DNA of 64,000 nt, taken from Taishania sp045629585. GTDB lineage: Bacteria; Bacteroidota; Bacteroidia; Flavobacteriales_D; Crocinitomicaceae. Below are positions 24,783 to 34,059 of this stretch, piece by piece. The DNA is taken from assembly GCA_045629585.1 (NCBI GenBank), contig JAZQRM010000049.1, positions 1 through 64,000 on the forward strand, written 5' to 3'. Numbering within the stretch: position 1 is the first letter of the stretch; each line of letters opens with the position of its first letter. The notes beneath the pieces were generated by a model. The model saw only the letters and a list, made by a program, of their open reading frames with translations, was not told where the DNA came from and did no database searches. Position numbers and translations under genes: made by a program.

Positions 24783-27599
24783 ATGCCAAAGAATAACTCC
24801 ATCAAATCCATCCTTATTATCGGGAGTGGTCCTATTGTGATAGGTCAAGCATGTGAATTCGACTACTCAGGTTCTCAAGCATCAAGGTCATTAAGAGAAG
24901 AAGGAATCGAAGTGACTTTAATTAACTCCAATCCGGCAACAATCATGACGGATAAAGTTGTAGCTGACAATGTTTATTTGAAGCCACTTGAACCAGAAAG
25001 TATCATCGAAATTTTAGAGAATCACAAAATTGATGCAGTTCTTCCTACAATGGGAGGTCAGACAGCTTTAAATTTAGCAATTAAATGTGATGAACTTGGT
25101 ATCTGGGAACAATATGGTGTAGCTATTATTGGAGTAGATATTAAGGCAATAGAAATCACTGAGAACCGTGAAGAATTTCGTTTGTTAATGGATAGAATTG
25201 GTGTTCCAATGGCTCCTCAAGCAACCGCTACTTCTTTCTTAGAAGGTAAAAAAATTGCACAAGAATTTGGTTTCCCATTATGTATTCGTGCGTCTTATAC
25301 ACTTGGTGGGGCTGGAGCTTCAATTGTTCATGATCCTGCAGAATTTGATACTTTATTGGAAAGAGGTTTACAATTATCACCTATTCATGAGGTAATGATT
25401 GATAAGGCTTTATTAGGCTGGAAAGAGTATGAACTTGAGCTTTTACGTGATGCAAATGACAATGTTGTTATCATCTGTTCTATCGAGAACTTTGACCCAA
25501 TGGGAATTCACACGGGGGACTCGATAACAGTGGCACCAGCGATGACTCTTTCTGATACGACCTTTCAAAGAATGCGTGATATGGCGATCAAAATGATGCG
25601 TTCTATCGGTAATTTTGCTGGGGGATGTAATGTACAGTTTGCAGTTTCACCTGATAATAATGAAGATATCATTGCAATTGAAATTAATCCACGTGTCTCT
25701 CGATCATCTGCATTGGCATCAAAAGCTACTGGTTATCCAATCGCAAAAATTGCTAGTAAATTGGCAATCGGATACCACTTGGATGAGTTGCAAAATCAAA
25801 TAACAAAAACAACATCTGCATTATTTGAACCAACATTGGATTACGTTATCGTAAAAATTCCGCGTTGGAACTTTAATAAATTCCCTGGAGCAAATCGTGA
25901 GTTAGGTTTGCAAATGAAATCCGTAGGGGAGGTAATGGGGATTGGACGCTCGTTCCAAGAAGCTTTACAAAAAGCGTGTCAATCGCTTGAAATTAATCGT
26001 AACGGACTAGGTGCGGATGGCAAAGAATTGACGAATCAAGCAGAGATTTTACATAGTTTAGAGCACGCATCATGGAATCGATTGTTCCATATATACGATG
26101 CTATTAAATTAGGTATTCCATTCAAAACAATTCAAGAAAAAACAAAAATCGATATCTGGTTCCTTCGTCAAATTGAAGATTTGGTTAAGTTGGAAAGAAA
26201 AATGGAGAAGTATTCTCTACTAACTTTACCACAAGAATTATTGTTTGAAGCAAAGCAAAAAGGATACGCAGATAGACAAATTGCACATGTTTTAAAATGT
26301 CTAGAATCCGAAGTTAAAACACTACGTGATAATTTTGGAATTAAGCGCGTTTATAAATTAGTGGATACATGTGCTGCTGAATTTGAAGCGCAAACACCTT
26401 ACTATTATTCCACTTTTGAATACGAAAATGAATCAGAAGTTTCGGATCGTAAGAAAGTTGTTGTTTTAGGTTCGGGACCAAACCGTATCGGACAAGGTAT
26501 TGAATTTGATTATTCCTGTGTACACGGTGTTTTAGCCGCTAAAGAATGTGGATATGAAACTATTATGATCAACTGTAATCCCGAAACAGTTTCTACGGAT
26601 TTCGATACAGCAGATAAATTATATTTTGAACCTGTATTCTGGGAACATATCTATGATATTATCCAACATGAAAAACCGGAAGGAGTTATTGTACAGCTTG
26701 GTGGGCAAACAGCCTTAAAATTAGCTGAGAAGTTAGAACGTTACGGAATCAAAATCTTAGGAACATCATTTGATGCTTTAGATCTAGCCGAAGACCGTGG
26801 GCGTTTCTCCGCTGTTTTAGAAGAAAATAATATTCCTTTTCCTAAATATGGAATTGTTGAAAGTGCTGAACAAGCAATTGAACTATCCAAAGACTTAGGA
26901 TTTCCGCTATTGGTCCGTCCTTCCTACGTGTTAGGTGGACAAAAAATGAAGATTGTGATTAACAAGGAGGAATTGGAAACGCACGTTGTTGATATTATCA
27001 ATGAAATGGGCTCCAACCAAATTTTGTTAGACCACTTCTTAGGTGGTGCAATTGAGGCAGAAGCAGATGCTATTTGTGATGGTGAAAATGTATACATCAT
27101 TGGTATCATGCAACACATCGAACCAGCTGGTATTCACTCCGGTGATTCTTACGCTTTGTTACCTCCATACAATTTAGGGGACTTCGTAATGACACAAATT
27201 GAAGATATCACTAAGAAAATTGCGATTGCTTTAAAAACGGTTGGATTAATCAATATCCAGTTTGCTATTAAAGATGATAAGGTTTATGTAATTGAGGCTA
27301 ATCCAAGAGCTTCTCGTACTGTTCCTTTTATAGCGAAGGCATACGATGAACCTTATGTGAATTATGCAACTAAGGTTATGCTTGGCCATAACAAAGTAAC
27401 CGACTTTAAGTTTAACCCGCGAAAAGAAGGTTATGCCATTAAAATACCTGTTTTTTCTTACGAGAAATTTCCAGAAGTAAAAAAGGAATTAGGACCTGAA
27501 ATGAAATCTACTGGTGAAGCAATACGATTCATAAAAGATTTGAAAGATCCTTATTTCATGAAGATTTATTCAGAAAGAAATATGCACTTATCTAAATAA
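24783..27599 (+). CDS. carB: Carbamoyl-phosphate synthase large subunit, lacking the regulatory MGS domain
   Basis: 938 residues. CarB makes carbamoyl phosphate from bicarbonate, ATP and ammonia delivered by CarA, for pyrimidines and arginine. Two ATP-grasp halves are visible, each opening with a similar block (IGSGPIVIGQACEFDYSG and LGSGPNRIGQGIEFDYS). The chain ends about where the second ATP-grasp domain ends (GPEMKSTGEAIRFIK and ~20 more residues), so the ~130-residue C-terminal methylglyoxal-synthase-like allosteric domain of the ~1070-residue E. coli enzyme is absent. Shortened CarB is, as far as I recall, usual in Flavobacteriia. carA is not adjacent. A DUF4834 gene follows after 5 nt. 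Confidence 0.96.
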   Translation: MPKNNSIKSILIIGSGPIVIGQACEFDYSGSQASRSLREEGIEVTLINSNPATIMTDKVVADNVYLKPLEPESIIEILENHKIDAVLPTMGGQTALNLAIKCDELGIWEQYGVAIIGVDIKAIEITENREEFRLLMDRIGVPMAPQATATSFLEGKKIAQEFGFPLCIRASYTLGGAGASIVHDPAEFDTLLERGLQLSPIHEVMIDKALLGWKEYELELLRDANDNVVIICSIENFDPMGIHTGDSITVAPAMTLSDTTFQRMRDMAIKMMRSIGNFAGGCNVQFAVSPDNNEDIIAIEINPRVSRSSALASKATGYPIAKIASKLAIGYHLDELQNQITKTTSALFEPTLDYVIVKIPRWNFNKFPGANRELGLQMKSVGEVMGIGRSFQEALQKACQSLEINRNGLGADGKELTNQAEILHSLEHASWNRLFHIYDAIKLGIPFKTIQEKTKIDIWFLRQIEDLVKLERKMEKYSLLTLPQELLFEAKQKGYADRQIAHVLKCLESEVKTLRDNFGIKRVYKLVDTCAAEFEAQTPYYYSTFEYENESEVSDRKKVVVLGSGPNRIGQGIEFDYSCVHGVLAAKECGYETIMINCNPETVSTDFDTADKLYFEPVFWEHIYDIIQHEKPEGVIVQLGGQTALKLAEKLERYGIKILGTSFDALDLAEDRGRFSAVLEENNIPFPKYGIVESAEQAIELSKDLGFPLLVRPSYVLGGQKMKIVINKEELETHVVDIINEMGSNQILLDHFLGGAIEAEADAICDGENVYIIGIMQHIEPAGIHSGDSYALLPPYNLGDFVMTQIEDITKKIAIALKTVGLINIQFAIKDDKVYVIEANPRASRTVPFIAKAYDEPYVNYATKVMLGHNKVTDFKFNPRKEGYAIKIPVFSYEKFPEVKKELGPEMKSTGEAIRFIKDLKDPYFMKIYSERNMHLSK

Positions 27600-27604
27600 T
27601 TGAA

Positions 27605-27877
27605 ATGCCTATATTAACTATCTTGGGATTGTTTAAAATGCTCCTTATAATAATTGGAGTACTAACACTTATTCGTTTTCTAGGTAAATTAATGATTGCT
27701 AAAAGGGATATAGATGCTCAAAAGCAGTTAAAGCGTGAAAACGAATCGATTGAAAGGGACAGAAGACAAAAGTTGAAAGATTTTGGTAAGGTAAAAATCA
27801 CTAGTAGTAAGGTGAAAACTTCTTCTTCCAATGACGCTCAGGACATCGAAGATGTAGGTTATGAAGAAATAAAGTAA
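27605..27877 (+). CDS. Small DUF4834-like membrane protein
   Basis: 90 residues. One hydrophobic helix at about 8-30 followed by a charged, Lys/Arg/Glu-rich coiled region and a Ser-rich tail, which fits the small Bacteroidota DUF4834 family. It starts 5 nt after carB and shares its transcript, ending at a strong terminator. Function unknown. Confidence 0.65.
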   Translation: MPILTILGLFKMLLIIIGVLTLIRFLGKLMIAKRDIDAQKQLKRENESIERDRRQKLKDFGKVKITSSKVKTSSSNDAQDIEDVGYEEIK

Positions 27878-27880
27878 AAA

Positions 27881-27911
27881 AAGGCTATCCAATTAAGGAT
27901 AGCCTTTTTTT
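27881..27911 (+). terminator. Terminator of carB-DUF4834
   Basis: Perfect 10-bp stem AAGGCTATCC (27881-27890) with GGATAGCCTT (27897-27906) and a T run to 27911. Confidence 0.9.
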
Positions 27912-27948
27912 CTTAATCTAGATTAAGAATCTATCAATACCGAATCCT

Positions 27949-27956
27949 TAATTTTG
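27949..27956 (+). promoter_or_regulatory. -7 promoter element of the nitroreductase gene
   Basis: TAATTTTG matches TAnnTTTG and ends 18 nt before the ATG at 27975. Confidence 0.5.
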
Positions 27957-27974
27957 TAAAATAAATTGATAGAA

Positions 27975-28607
27975 ATGAAATTATTAGATGCCCTAAAGTG
28001 GCGATATGCAGTTAAAAAAATGAGTAAAGTGCCTGTTGAACAATCTAAAATTGATCAAATCGTAGAGGCAGCTCATTTAGCTCCAACATCAAGTGGAATT
28101 CAACCTTTTGAATTGATTTTAATTACAAATAAGGAATTAAAAGAGCAAATTCATCCAATTGCCTATGGCCAAGATCAAATTGTGGATGGTTCCCACCTTT
28201 TGATTTTTGCTGTTTGGGATAAATATACAGATGAACGAATTGATAATTATTTCAACTATCAAAACGAAATGCGAGGAATTCCTTTGGATTCAACTGATGA
28301 TTATAAGAATCAGTTGAAAGGATTGTATTTTTCAATGTCTGAAGAGCAACAATTTGCGCACGCTTCAAAACAAGCATACATTTCATTTGGAACAGCTTTA
28401 GCTGCAGCAGCAGAATTGCAAGTGGACAGCACGCCGATGGAAGGTTTTATTCCTGAAAAACTAGACGAATTATTAGAATTGAATAAGAAAGGTTTGAAAT
28501 CTGCAACAATGATTGCTTTTGGAACACGTGCAACAGAAGGAGATTGGTTGCAAAATCTGAAGAAAGTAAGAAAACCGATGGATCAATTCTTGACGAAAAT
28601 AGATTAA
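27975..28607 (+). CDS. Nitroreductase-family NAD(P)H-dependent flavin oxidoreductase
   Basis: 210 residues from the ATG at 27975; a TTG three codons earlier is less likely. FMN-binding features of the NfsB-type family are present: RYAVKKM near the start, LAPTSSGIQPFE, and DSTPMEGF late in the chain. Such homodimeric enzymes reduce nitroaromatics or quinones with NAD(P)H; the natural substrate is unknown. Monocistronic, between the carB terminator and a long inverted repeat. Confidence 0.88.
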   Translation: MKLLDALKWRYAVKKMSKVPVEQSKIDQIVEAAHLAPTSSGIQPFELILITNKELKEQIHPIAYGQDQIVDGSHLLIFAVWDKYTDERIDNYFNYQNEMRGIPLDSTDDYKNQLKGLYFSMSEEQQFAHASKQAYISFGTALAAAAELQVDSTPMEGFIPEKLDELLELNKKGLKSATMIAFGTRATEGDWLQNLKKVRKPMDQFLTKID

Positions 28608-28664
28608 TAAACTCTGTTATCTTTAACGATTTACAACTATTCGTTAGTCTCAAAAGAAATCTTT

Positions 28665-28708
28665 AATCCTAACATTAACAGCATACTTTTGTTGTTAATG
28701 TTAGGATT
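28665..28708. terminator. Long inverted repeat between convergent genes
   Basis: Perfect 15-bp stem AATCCTAACATTAAC (28665-28679) with GTTAATGTTAGGATT (28694-28708). It overlaps the stop of the minus-strand J-domain gene. T runs are short, but the position between two converging genes suggests a bidirectional terminator. Confidence 0.6.
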
Positions 28709-29570
28709 TGTTCTTTCTGTAATCCTTAAAAAGGTCAATATCGCAATAAATTAGATTTAATAATTGTTCTTGATAAGCAATATATTCCCTAAATTTCTTT
28801 GCTTCTACTTTTACACGTTTTAGGGCTATTTTTTCGGTCATATTTTGATTTGCGCCAAGTTGCTTAACCATTTCATCAAATTGTACGTATAATAGTTCAA
28901 GTTCTTTTTCCATCTTTCTGCGAATCTTTTTTTCGTCGTCAAGTCCATCAAAATCAGAAAAAGTATTTTTATATACTTGTAATAGATGTTCTAAATTCCC
29001 TTGCTCGTAACTTACGATTATTTCTTGGGCAACAATTGTTGCATTGGGATTTGAGTTTCTATCTGGATGGTAAAATTTCATCAAATCTTTATAGATACTA
29101 CGTATCGTTTTTTTTTCGTTATCTGAGGTTGATTTTTTTGTTACATTTTGAGGGAGCTCTTCATCAACTTCTATTTCAATTGGAGTCAATTCTTCATCAT
29201 CAATATGAATACCTGTGTGGTATAAAACAATCGCTTTCCACTTTTTGATTTCATCGTAACTTAATGTAAAAAAGTCTTCAAATGAATGAAAAACATTTTT
29301 GAATTCATTTGATATATCTTTTTGAATTCCTTTATTTGACTGAACTGACTGATGTAGGCTGTCTAAAGAATGAAGCTGTAATAGGAACAATTCTCGTAAT
29401 CGACTATAATGTTTACCTAGTGCTTGAAACCTCAATTGTTTGTAAATTTCATATCCTTTTTGAATGTTTTCAATTGCTAATTTCATCCGTTCTATCTGAT
29501 CTAATAAATCGATAAGGGGAATCTCTTTCGCTTTCTTTTTTGAAAGGATTTGTGGTAATTGGTTGTTCAT
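28701..29570 (-). CDS. J-domain-like protein
   Basis: 289 residues, mostly helical. At about 172-190 it has IYKDLMKFYHPDRNSNP, with the HPD tripeptide that stimulates DnaK ATPase in J-domain proteins. Long helical, probably coiled-coil regions flank it on both sides (about 10-110 and 215-280). After HPD only a poor match to J-domain helices III and IV is visible. No signal peptide, so cytoplasmic. It may target a DnaK to a specific client; that is inference. A -7 element lies 4 nt before the ATG. Confidence 0.65.
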   Translation of the reverse strand: MNNQLPQILSKKKAKEIPLIDLLDQIERMKLAIENIQKGYEIYKQLRFQALGKHYSRLRELFLLQLHSLDSLHQSVQSNKGIQKDISNEFKNVFHSFEDFFTLSYDEIKKWKAIVLYHTGIHIDDEELTPIEIEVDEELPQNVTKKSTSDNEKKTIRSIYKDLMKFYHPDRNSNPNATIVAQEIIVSYEQGNLEHLLQVYKNTFSDFDGLDDEKKIRRKMEKELELLYVQFDEMVKQLGANQNMTEKIALKRVKVEAKKFREYIAYQEQLLNLIYCDIDLFKDYRKNKS

Positions 29571-29574
29571 ACTT

Positions 29575-29582
29575 CAAAAATA
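29575..29582 (-). promoter_or_regulatory. -7 promoter element of the J-domain-like gene
   Basis: Reads TATTTTTG on the minus strand and ends 4 nt before the ATG, which implies a leaderless or nearly leaderless mRNA. Confidence 0.5.
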
Positions 29583-29607
29583 GGTTTTATTACCTGTTTT
29601 GATTTTG

Positions 29608-29615
29608 TAGTTTTG
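29608..29615 (+). promoter_or_regulatory. -7 promoter element of the gene at 29630
   Basis: TAGTTTTG matches TAnnTTTG, 14 nt before the ATG. Confidence 0.5.
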
Positions 29616-29629
29616 TAAAAAAAATAATA

Positions 29630-30013
29630 ATGGCTGAAATAGCAGAGGTAATCAAAATACAAATTGCATCAGAATTAACTCAAAATGTTGATGAAGAAAA
29701 TCAAGTTGTTGTTCATTGCATGTTTCCTGCAGTTAATGAAGAAAATGGATTGAGAATTTGGCCTACAACGTTTTTAATTTGTCGTCAAACAAGAGTTAGG
29801 GTGGGACTTGTTCATCAAGAGAATATTACGATGTATCCGAATTGGACCTGGGTTCCTGAAAACACAAGTTATTTTTTCACTTTATTTTTTAGAGGGTTAC
29901 CCAAAGGGTGTCGTACTTTTGATTTGATTGAAGAGATACCTCAATCTGGAGGTTTTGTTGTACGAAATATTGTGAGAAATAATTCGGATGTTTATAAAGT
30001 AGCATTAGGTTAG
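29630..30013 (+). CDS. Conserved hypothetical cytoplasmic protein
   Basis: 127 residues with no signal peptide or membrane segment. It looks like a mainly beta single domain (ENQVVVHCMFPAV, RIWPTTFLICRQTRVRVGL, NTSYFFTLFFRGLP, GGFVVRNIVRNNSDVY). I do not recognise a named family. Codon use resembles its neighbours. It has its own -7 element and ends at an inverted repeat, so it is probably a monocistronic gene. Confidence 0.7.
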   Translation: MAEIAEVIKIQIASELTQNVDEENQVVVHCMFPAVNEENGLRIWPTTFLICRQTRVRVGLVHQENITMYPNWTWVPENTSYFFTLFFRGLPKGCRTFDLIEEIPQSGGFVVRNIVRNNSDVYKVALG

Positions 30014-30041
30014 AAAGACCTAATAATAGTTCTTTCTAACC
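30008..30041. terminator. Inverted repeat between convergent genes
   Basis: Perfect 11-bp stem GGTTAGAAAGA (30008-30018) with TCTTTCTAACC (30031-30041). It includes the stop codon of the plus-strand gene and precedes the end of the M28 peptidase gene on the other strand. Confidence 0.6.
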
Positions 30042-30053
30042 GTTGTCTTAAAA

Positions 30054-31586
30054 TCAATCTAAGCGACCTCTTCGTGTAGGTTCCTTCACTTTTGGCCATT
30101 CAATTCGCTTTCCTTCTTTATCTAATGGCATTATTCGCTTTTCATTTGAAATATCCTGAGGATCATTAGCTGCTTCAATCGTTAAGATCGCAGTTGTTAT
30201 TACATTTTTTATGACATCTTCAAACACTATTTTATCATAGGTATCTAAGTTTGTATGCCATGTATATGGTCCATAACCCCAGCTTTGACATCCAAAAGCA
30301 AATGCAGGTACACCTGCAGCAACGAATGGGACATTATCCGTTCCTCTGGTCTGTGGAGCACCAGGGAAAGTTGGAGTGATGTACTTACTTATCGAGTCAG
30401 GTACTTTATCTAACCATCTATTTAGATAGTCATAGGCTTGAATAAATCCTTGTCCATTGATGGATGTAATACGACCCGTTCCCGAGTCTTGATTAAACAT
30501 AACCTTAAGGTTTTTAATGATTTCAGGATGATCTTGTACAAATGCACTAGAGCCATTTAAACCTTGTTCTTCACTATTCCAATGACCAATAATAATTGAT
30601 CTTTCAGGATTTGGGTATAACTTTTTTATGATACGGGCAACTTCCATCATTAAAATTGTTCCCGTTCCGTTGTCTGTTGCTCCTTGTGCACCATCCCAGG
30701 CGTCTAGATGAGCTGAAAGCATAACAAATTCATTTTTCTTTGAATTACCAGGTATTACAGCTATTGTATTAAAAACTTTTGTTTCACCTAAATGTTTGGA
30801 TTGGGTTTGAATCTTCAATGTAGGATAGGCTCCTTTTTGAGTAAGGCGATAGATCAAACCGTAATCTTCATTGTTTAGGTCAAGCTGTGGGATGGCTGCA
30901 GTTTTTGCATCAAAAACACGATTAGACCCTGTTATCCCAGTCCATCCGTTAATGATAATTCCAACCGCACCAGCTTCTTCCAATCGTTCAATTAATTTGG
31001 TTGTATTTGTAGCTGCAAATTTCAAACTTGTATTCCATTCATTTTGGATGCGATCTTTTTCAAGTTTGTATTTCTTGAAATCTTCCTCGGTTGCATGTTC
31101 TTTCCATTGTTCTTCTGGTCTTCCTGATGGAAAGTAAGGTGAAATCAAGACGATTTTACCTTTAATTTTATCTAGAAAAGTAGTCACCGATTCAGAAGTT
31201 GTGAATATCGGCAATATGATTGTTTCAGCTTCTATTGGTTTTTTCATGTTAGGCGTCCACGCTAATTGTCTGCCTACTAATTGTTGTTTACGAGGTGCTA
31301 TTAATTCAACGGTTGTATTTCCTCTTTCCCAAGCTTTCCACTCGCCATAGGATTCATTTTTGGCTTCGATTCCCCATTTTTTATAAGTTTCAACAACCCA
31401 GTCATTCGCTTGCTTCATTTGAGGTGAACCAACCAATCTAGTTCCAATACCATCTAATAGTTCGTAAGCAAGTTGTTCGAGTTGTGAATTTTCAGTAGCT
31501 TCTTTTACAATTGCATTTACATCTGTTTTATGTTGAGCTATTGCAATTGTCGAAAATAATAAAGGTGCAATGATTATTGCTTTCAT
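30054..31586 (-). CDS. Exported M28-family zinc aminopeptidase with PA domain
   Basis: 510 residues. Signal peptide at about 1-17 (cut before Q-H-K). A protease-associated (PA) insertion covers roughly 130-270. The di-zinc site is built from SAHLDAWD (H and D at about 293-295), GATDNGTG and the catalytic SEEQG near 338-342, as in M28 peptidases. It probably trims peptides in the periplasm or outside. The exported TPR gene upstream on the same strand is 25 nt away, so they may be cotranscribed. Confidence 0.9.
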   Translation of the reverse strand: MKAIIIAPLLFSTIAIAQHKTDVNAIVKEATENSQLEQLAYELLDGIGTRLVGSPQMKQANDWVVETYKKWGIEAKNESYGEWKAWERGNTTVELIAPRKQQLVGRQLAWTPNMKKPIEAETIILPIFTTSESVTTFLDKIKGKIVLISPYFPSGRPEEQWKEHATEEDFKKYKLEKDRIQNEWNTSLKFAATNTTKLIERLEEAGAVGIIINGWTGITGSNRVFDAKTAAIPQLDLNNEDYGLIYRLTQKGAYPTLKIQTQSKHLGETKVFNTIAVIPGNSKKNEFVMLSAHLDAWDGAQGATDNGTGTILMMEVARIIKKLYPNPERSIIIGHWNSEEQGLNGSSAFVQDHPEIIKNLKVMFNQDSGTGRITSINGQGFIQAYDYLNRWLDKVPDSISKYITPTFPGAPQTRGTDNVPFVAAGVPAFAFGCQSWGYGPYTWHTNLDTYDKIVFEDVIKNVITTAILTIEAANDPQDISNEKRIMPLDKEGKRIEWPKVKEPTRRGRLD

Positions 31587-31611
31587 TCTGTTTCTTTTAG
31601 ATTAAACGTTG

Positions 31612-32703
31612 TTATTTATTGATGTAATAATTGGATTTTGATAAATCTATTTGGTTTTGAGGCTCATTGGCCCAAGTTACAAAATCTTCAAATTTATCTT
31701 TGTTTCCAGTTATCCAATTATCAAAAGTATCTTCATCTACATTTCTAAAAATGTAATAATTATAGGCTTCAAAATGACCTGCATCATATACTTTTTTGTA
31801 AAAATCAAAAAGTACATTTTGCTTTTTTAGTTTGTTGTCTTCTTTAAAATAATGTTCAACAAAATTTGTCCGAATTCTATTCAAAGATTCGATTGATATT
31901 TCAGTTTCGTTTGTAAGGGCAAGAGTAAAACTGGTTCCCCAATATAAACACAAAGGTATGGCATCTAGAAAATTATCTGCATTTGAAAACTTGGGGTCAA
32001 TGTAAATGGTATTATCGCACATTTTGATATTTATTTTTGTAGAATCTGCGTTTATCGTCTCAATGATAATATTGTCTTTAAAGGCGTTGAAGAAGTATTT
32101 CCCTAAGTTGGTTGACCGTTCTGTGTTTGGCTCCAAATTCATAAAGATTTCAGCGTAGATGGTTCCTGCTAATATATCTTTTGATGAAAGGTATAAAGTG
32201 GCCAGTCTATAATAATTAGATGGATAAAGAGGATTAGCAATTATTCCATTTTTATAATTTTTAGCTGCTTGGTCATAAGCTTTTTGCATTAAAAAGATAT
32301 TCCCTTTTTCTAGATGTAAATTTCCTGCATTTGGAAAACGCTTAATCCCTGTTTCATAGGTTTTAATTGCTTTTTCAGGGTCACCACTATAGCTATAAGC
32401 ATTTCCTAAACCCTGAAATGATTGGCTTGTAGCATTTTTATATTTGGTTGATTTTTTGTAATAGGTCATCGCATTTTTATGATCGCCTTTTAGAGTATAA
32501 GCATAAGCGATTTCATAGGGATAGATGTAATTAGATGGATCATCAGCCATGCATTCTTTGAGAATCACGATACTCTCATCAATCTTACCGTTATCCATTA
32601 AGTTGATAGCGATTTCCCCTCGTTTTAAGGCTGATTCTTGTTTAGTTTGAGAAAATAGTACAAGAGGTAATAATACTAGAACTAATGCTAAAGAAGTTTT
32701 CAT
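31612..32703 (-). CDS. Exported tetratricopeptide-repeat protein
   Basis: 363 residues with a signal peptide (about 1-18, ending LFSQ). TPR motifs fill about 20-190 (for example KTYETGIKRFPNAGNLHLEKGNI split over two helices). The C-terminal half is a different domain with AYNYYIFRN and FEDFVTWANEP, not recognised. TPR arrays bind proteins; partner unknown. Likely one transcript with the M28 peptidase gene downstream. Confidence 0.78.
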   Translation of the reverse strand: MKTSLALVLVLLPLVLFSQTKQESALKRGEIAINLMDNGKIDESIVILKECMADDPSNYIYPYEIAYAYTLKGDHKNAMTYYKKSTKYKNATSQSFQGLGNAYSYSGDPEKAIKTYETGIKRFPNAGNLHLEKGNIFLMQKAYDQAAKNYKNGIIANPLYPSNYYRLATLYLSSKDILAGTIYAEIFMNLEPNTERSTNLGKYFFNAFKDNIIIETINADSTKINIKMCDNTIYIDPKFSNADNFLDAIPLCLYWGTSFTLALTNETEISIESLNRIRTNFVEHYFKEDNKLKKQNVLFDFYKKVYDAGHFEAYNYYIFRNVDEDTFDNWITGNKDKFEDFVTWANEPQNQIDLSKSNYYINK

Positions 32704-32807
32704 ATGTTTTATAGTTTACTATGCGCATTGAAGATAGTATTTATTTCCTTTTGATTTATTTATGTGTTATTTTTCTAACTTTAAAAAAACACTTTTTTTA
32801 TTATAGC

Positions 32808-34019
32808 ATGATTAGACCCATTTACAATTTTTATTGCAGAACTTATCAGGCAATATTTAGATTAGTAATGCCGTTTTTGCCTTGGCGAAAGCCTATACTT
32901 TTGGAAGGAGAAGGGAGCTTAGATGAAATTCCCACATTATTAAATGAATTAAATTCAAGAAATGTTTTAATTATAACGGATAAAGGATTGATGAATTTAG
33001 GTTTGGTTAATAACTTGATTAATAACCTACTGGATAATTCATTTAAAGTTGTTGTTTATGATGAAACAATTCCCAATCCAACGATAGAAAATATAGAAGC
33101 TGCATTGGAATTGTATAAGCAAAACAACTGTTCTGCCATTATTGCTTTTGGAGGTGGTTCTCCTATGGATTGTGCAAAAGCTGTCGGGGCTAGGGTTGCA
33201 AGACCGCATAAGTCAATCCCACAAATGAAAGGTCAATTAAAAGTGTTAAAAAAAATCCCATTATTAATTGCAATACCAACTACATCTGGAACAGGTTCGG
33301 AAGTTACACTAGCGGCTGTGGTTTCGAATAGTATAACATATGAAAAGTATGCAATTAATGATACGGTATTGATTCCTAAGTATGCTGTTTTAGATCCATC
33401 TTTAACAGTAAAACTTCCTGCTCATATTACTTCAACTACAGGTATGGATGCTTTGACACATGCTGTTGAATCATTTATTGGAAAAAGTAATACTAAAGAA
33501 ACAATAGAAGCTAGCTTAGAAGCTGTAAAGTTAATATATGAAAATTTATACACAGCTTATATCACTCCCTCAGATTTAAAAGCACGATCAAATATGCAAC
33601 GCGCTTCTTACTTAGCGGGTGTCGCTTTTACTAGAGCTTACGTGGGTTATGTGCATTGTATTGCTCATACTTTAGGAGGTTTTTATGGTGTACCTCATGG
33701 ATTAGCAAATGCTGTCATTTTACCTTATGTGTTGGAAGAATATGGACAAGCGGCTCACGAAAGACTCGCTTTATTATCTGATCATCTAGGTTTAACAGAT
33801 AAAAATGTAAGTACAGCTGATAAAGCAAATACATTTATTCGTCTTGTAAAGGATTTAAATGAGAAGATGGACATCCCAACTAAACTAGACGGTATTAAGA
33901 GTGAAGATATCCCTAAAATGATTAAACGTGCTATAGCTGAAGGTAATCCTCTATATCCAGTACCTGTGATATGGGAAGCGAAGGACTTTGAAAAAATATA
34001 TAATATGATTCAAGCTTAG
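32808..34019 (+). CDS. Iron-containing alcohol dehydrogenase
   Basis: 403 residues from the ATG at 32808; the frame extends to 32721 but those ~29 residues are hydrophobic and untypical. The NAD-binding block IIAFGGGSPMDCAKAV and IPTTSGTGSEVT, and the metal-binding region GMDALTHAVES with HCIAHTLGGFYGVPHG, define the group III (iron-type) alcohol dehydrogenases. The substrate (an alcohol, aldehyde or lactaldehyde) cannot be decided. Divergent from the TPR-M28 pair. Confidence 0.9.
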   Translation: MIRPIYNFYCRTYQAIFRLVMPFLPWRKPILLEGEGSLDEIPTLLNELNSRNVLIITDKGLMNLGLVNNLINNLLDNSFKVVVYDETIPNPTIENIEAALELYKQNNCSAIIAFGGGSPMDCAKAVGARVARPHKSIPQMKGQLKVLKKIPLLIAIPTTSGTGSEVTLAAVVSNSITYEKYAINDTVLIPKYAVLDPSLTVKLPAHITSTTGMDALTHAVESFIGKSNTKETIEASLEAVKLIYENLYTAYITPSDLKARSNMQRASYLAGVAFTRAYVGYVHCIAHTLGGFYGVPHGLANAVILPYVLEEYGQAAHERLALLSDHLGLTDKNVSTADKANTFIRLVKDLNEKMDIPTKLDGIKSEDIPKMIKRAIAEGNPLYPVPVIWEAKDFEKIYNMIQA

Positions 34020-34059
34020 TTGAATAACATTCCAAATATAAGTTATCTTATATGGATGA

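Noticed and set aside
34036..34053. ATATAAG/CTTATAT hairpin between the alcohol dehydrogenase and hydrolase genes as a terminator
   Set aside because: All-AT 7-bp stem with no clear T run; could be chance in AT-rich DNA.
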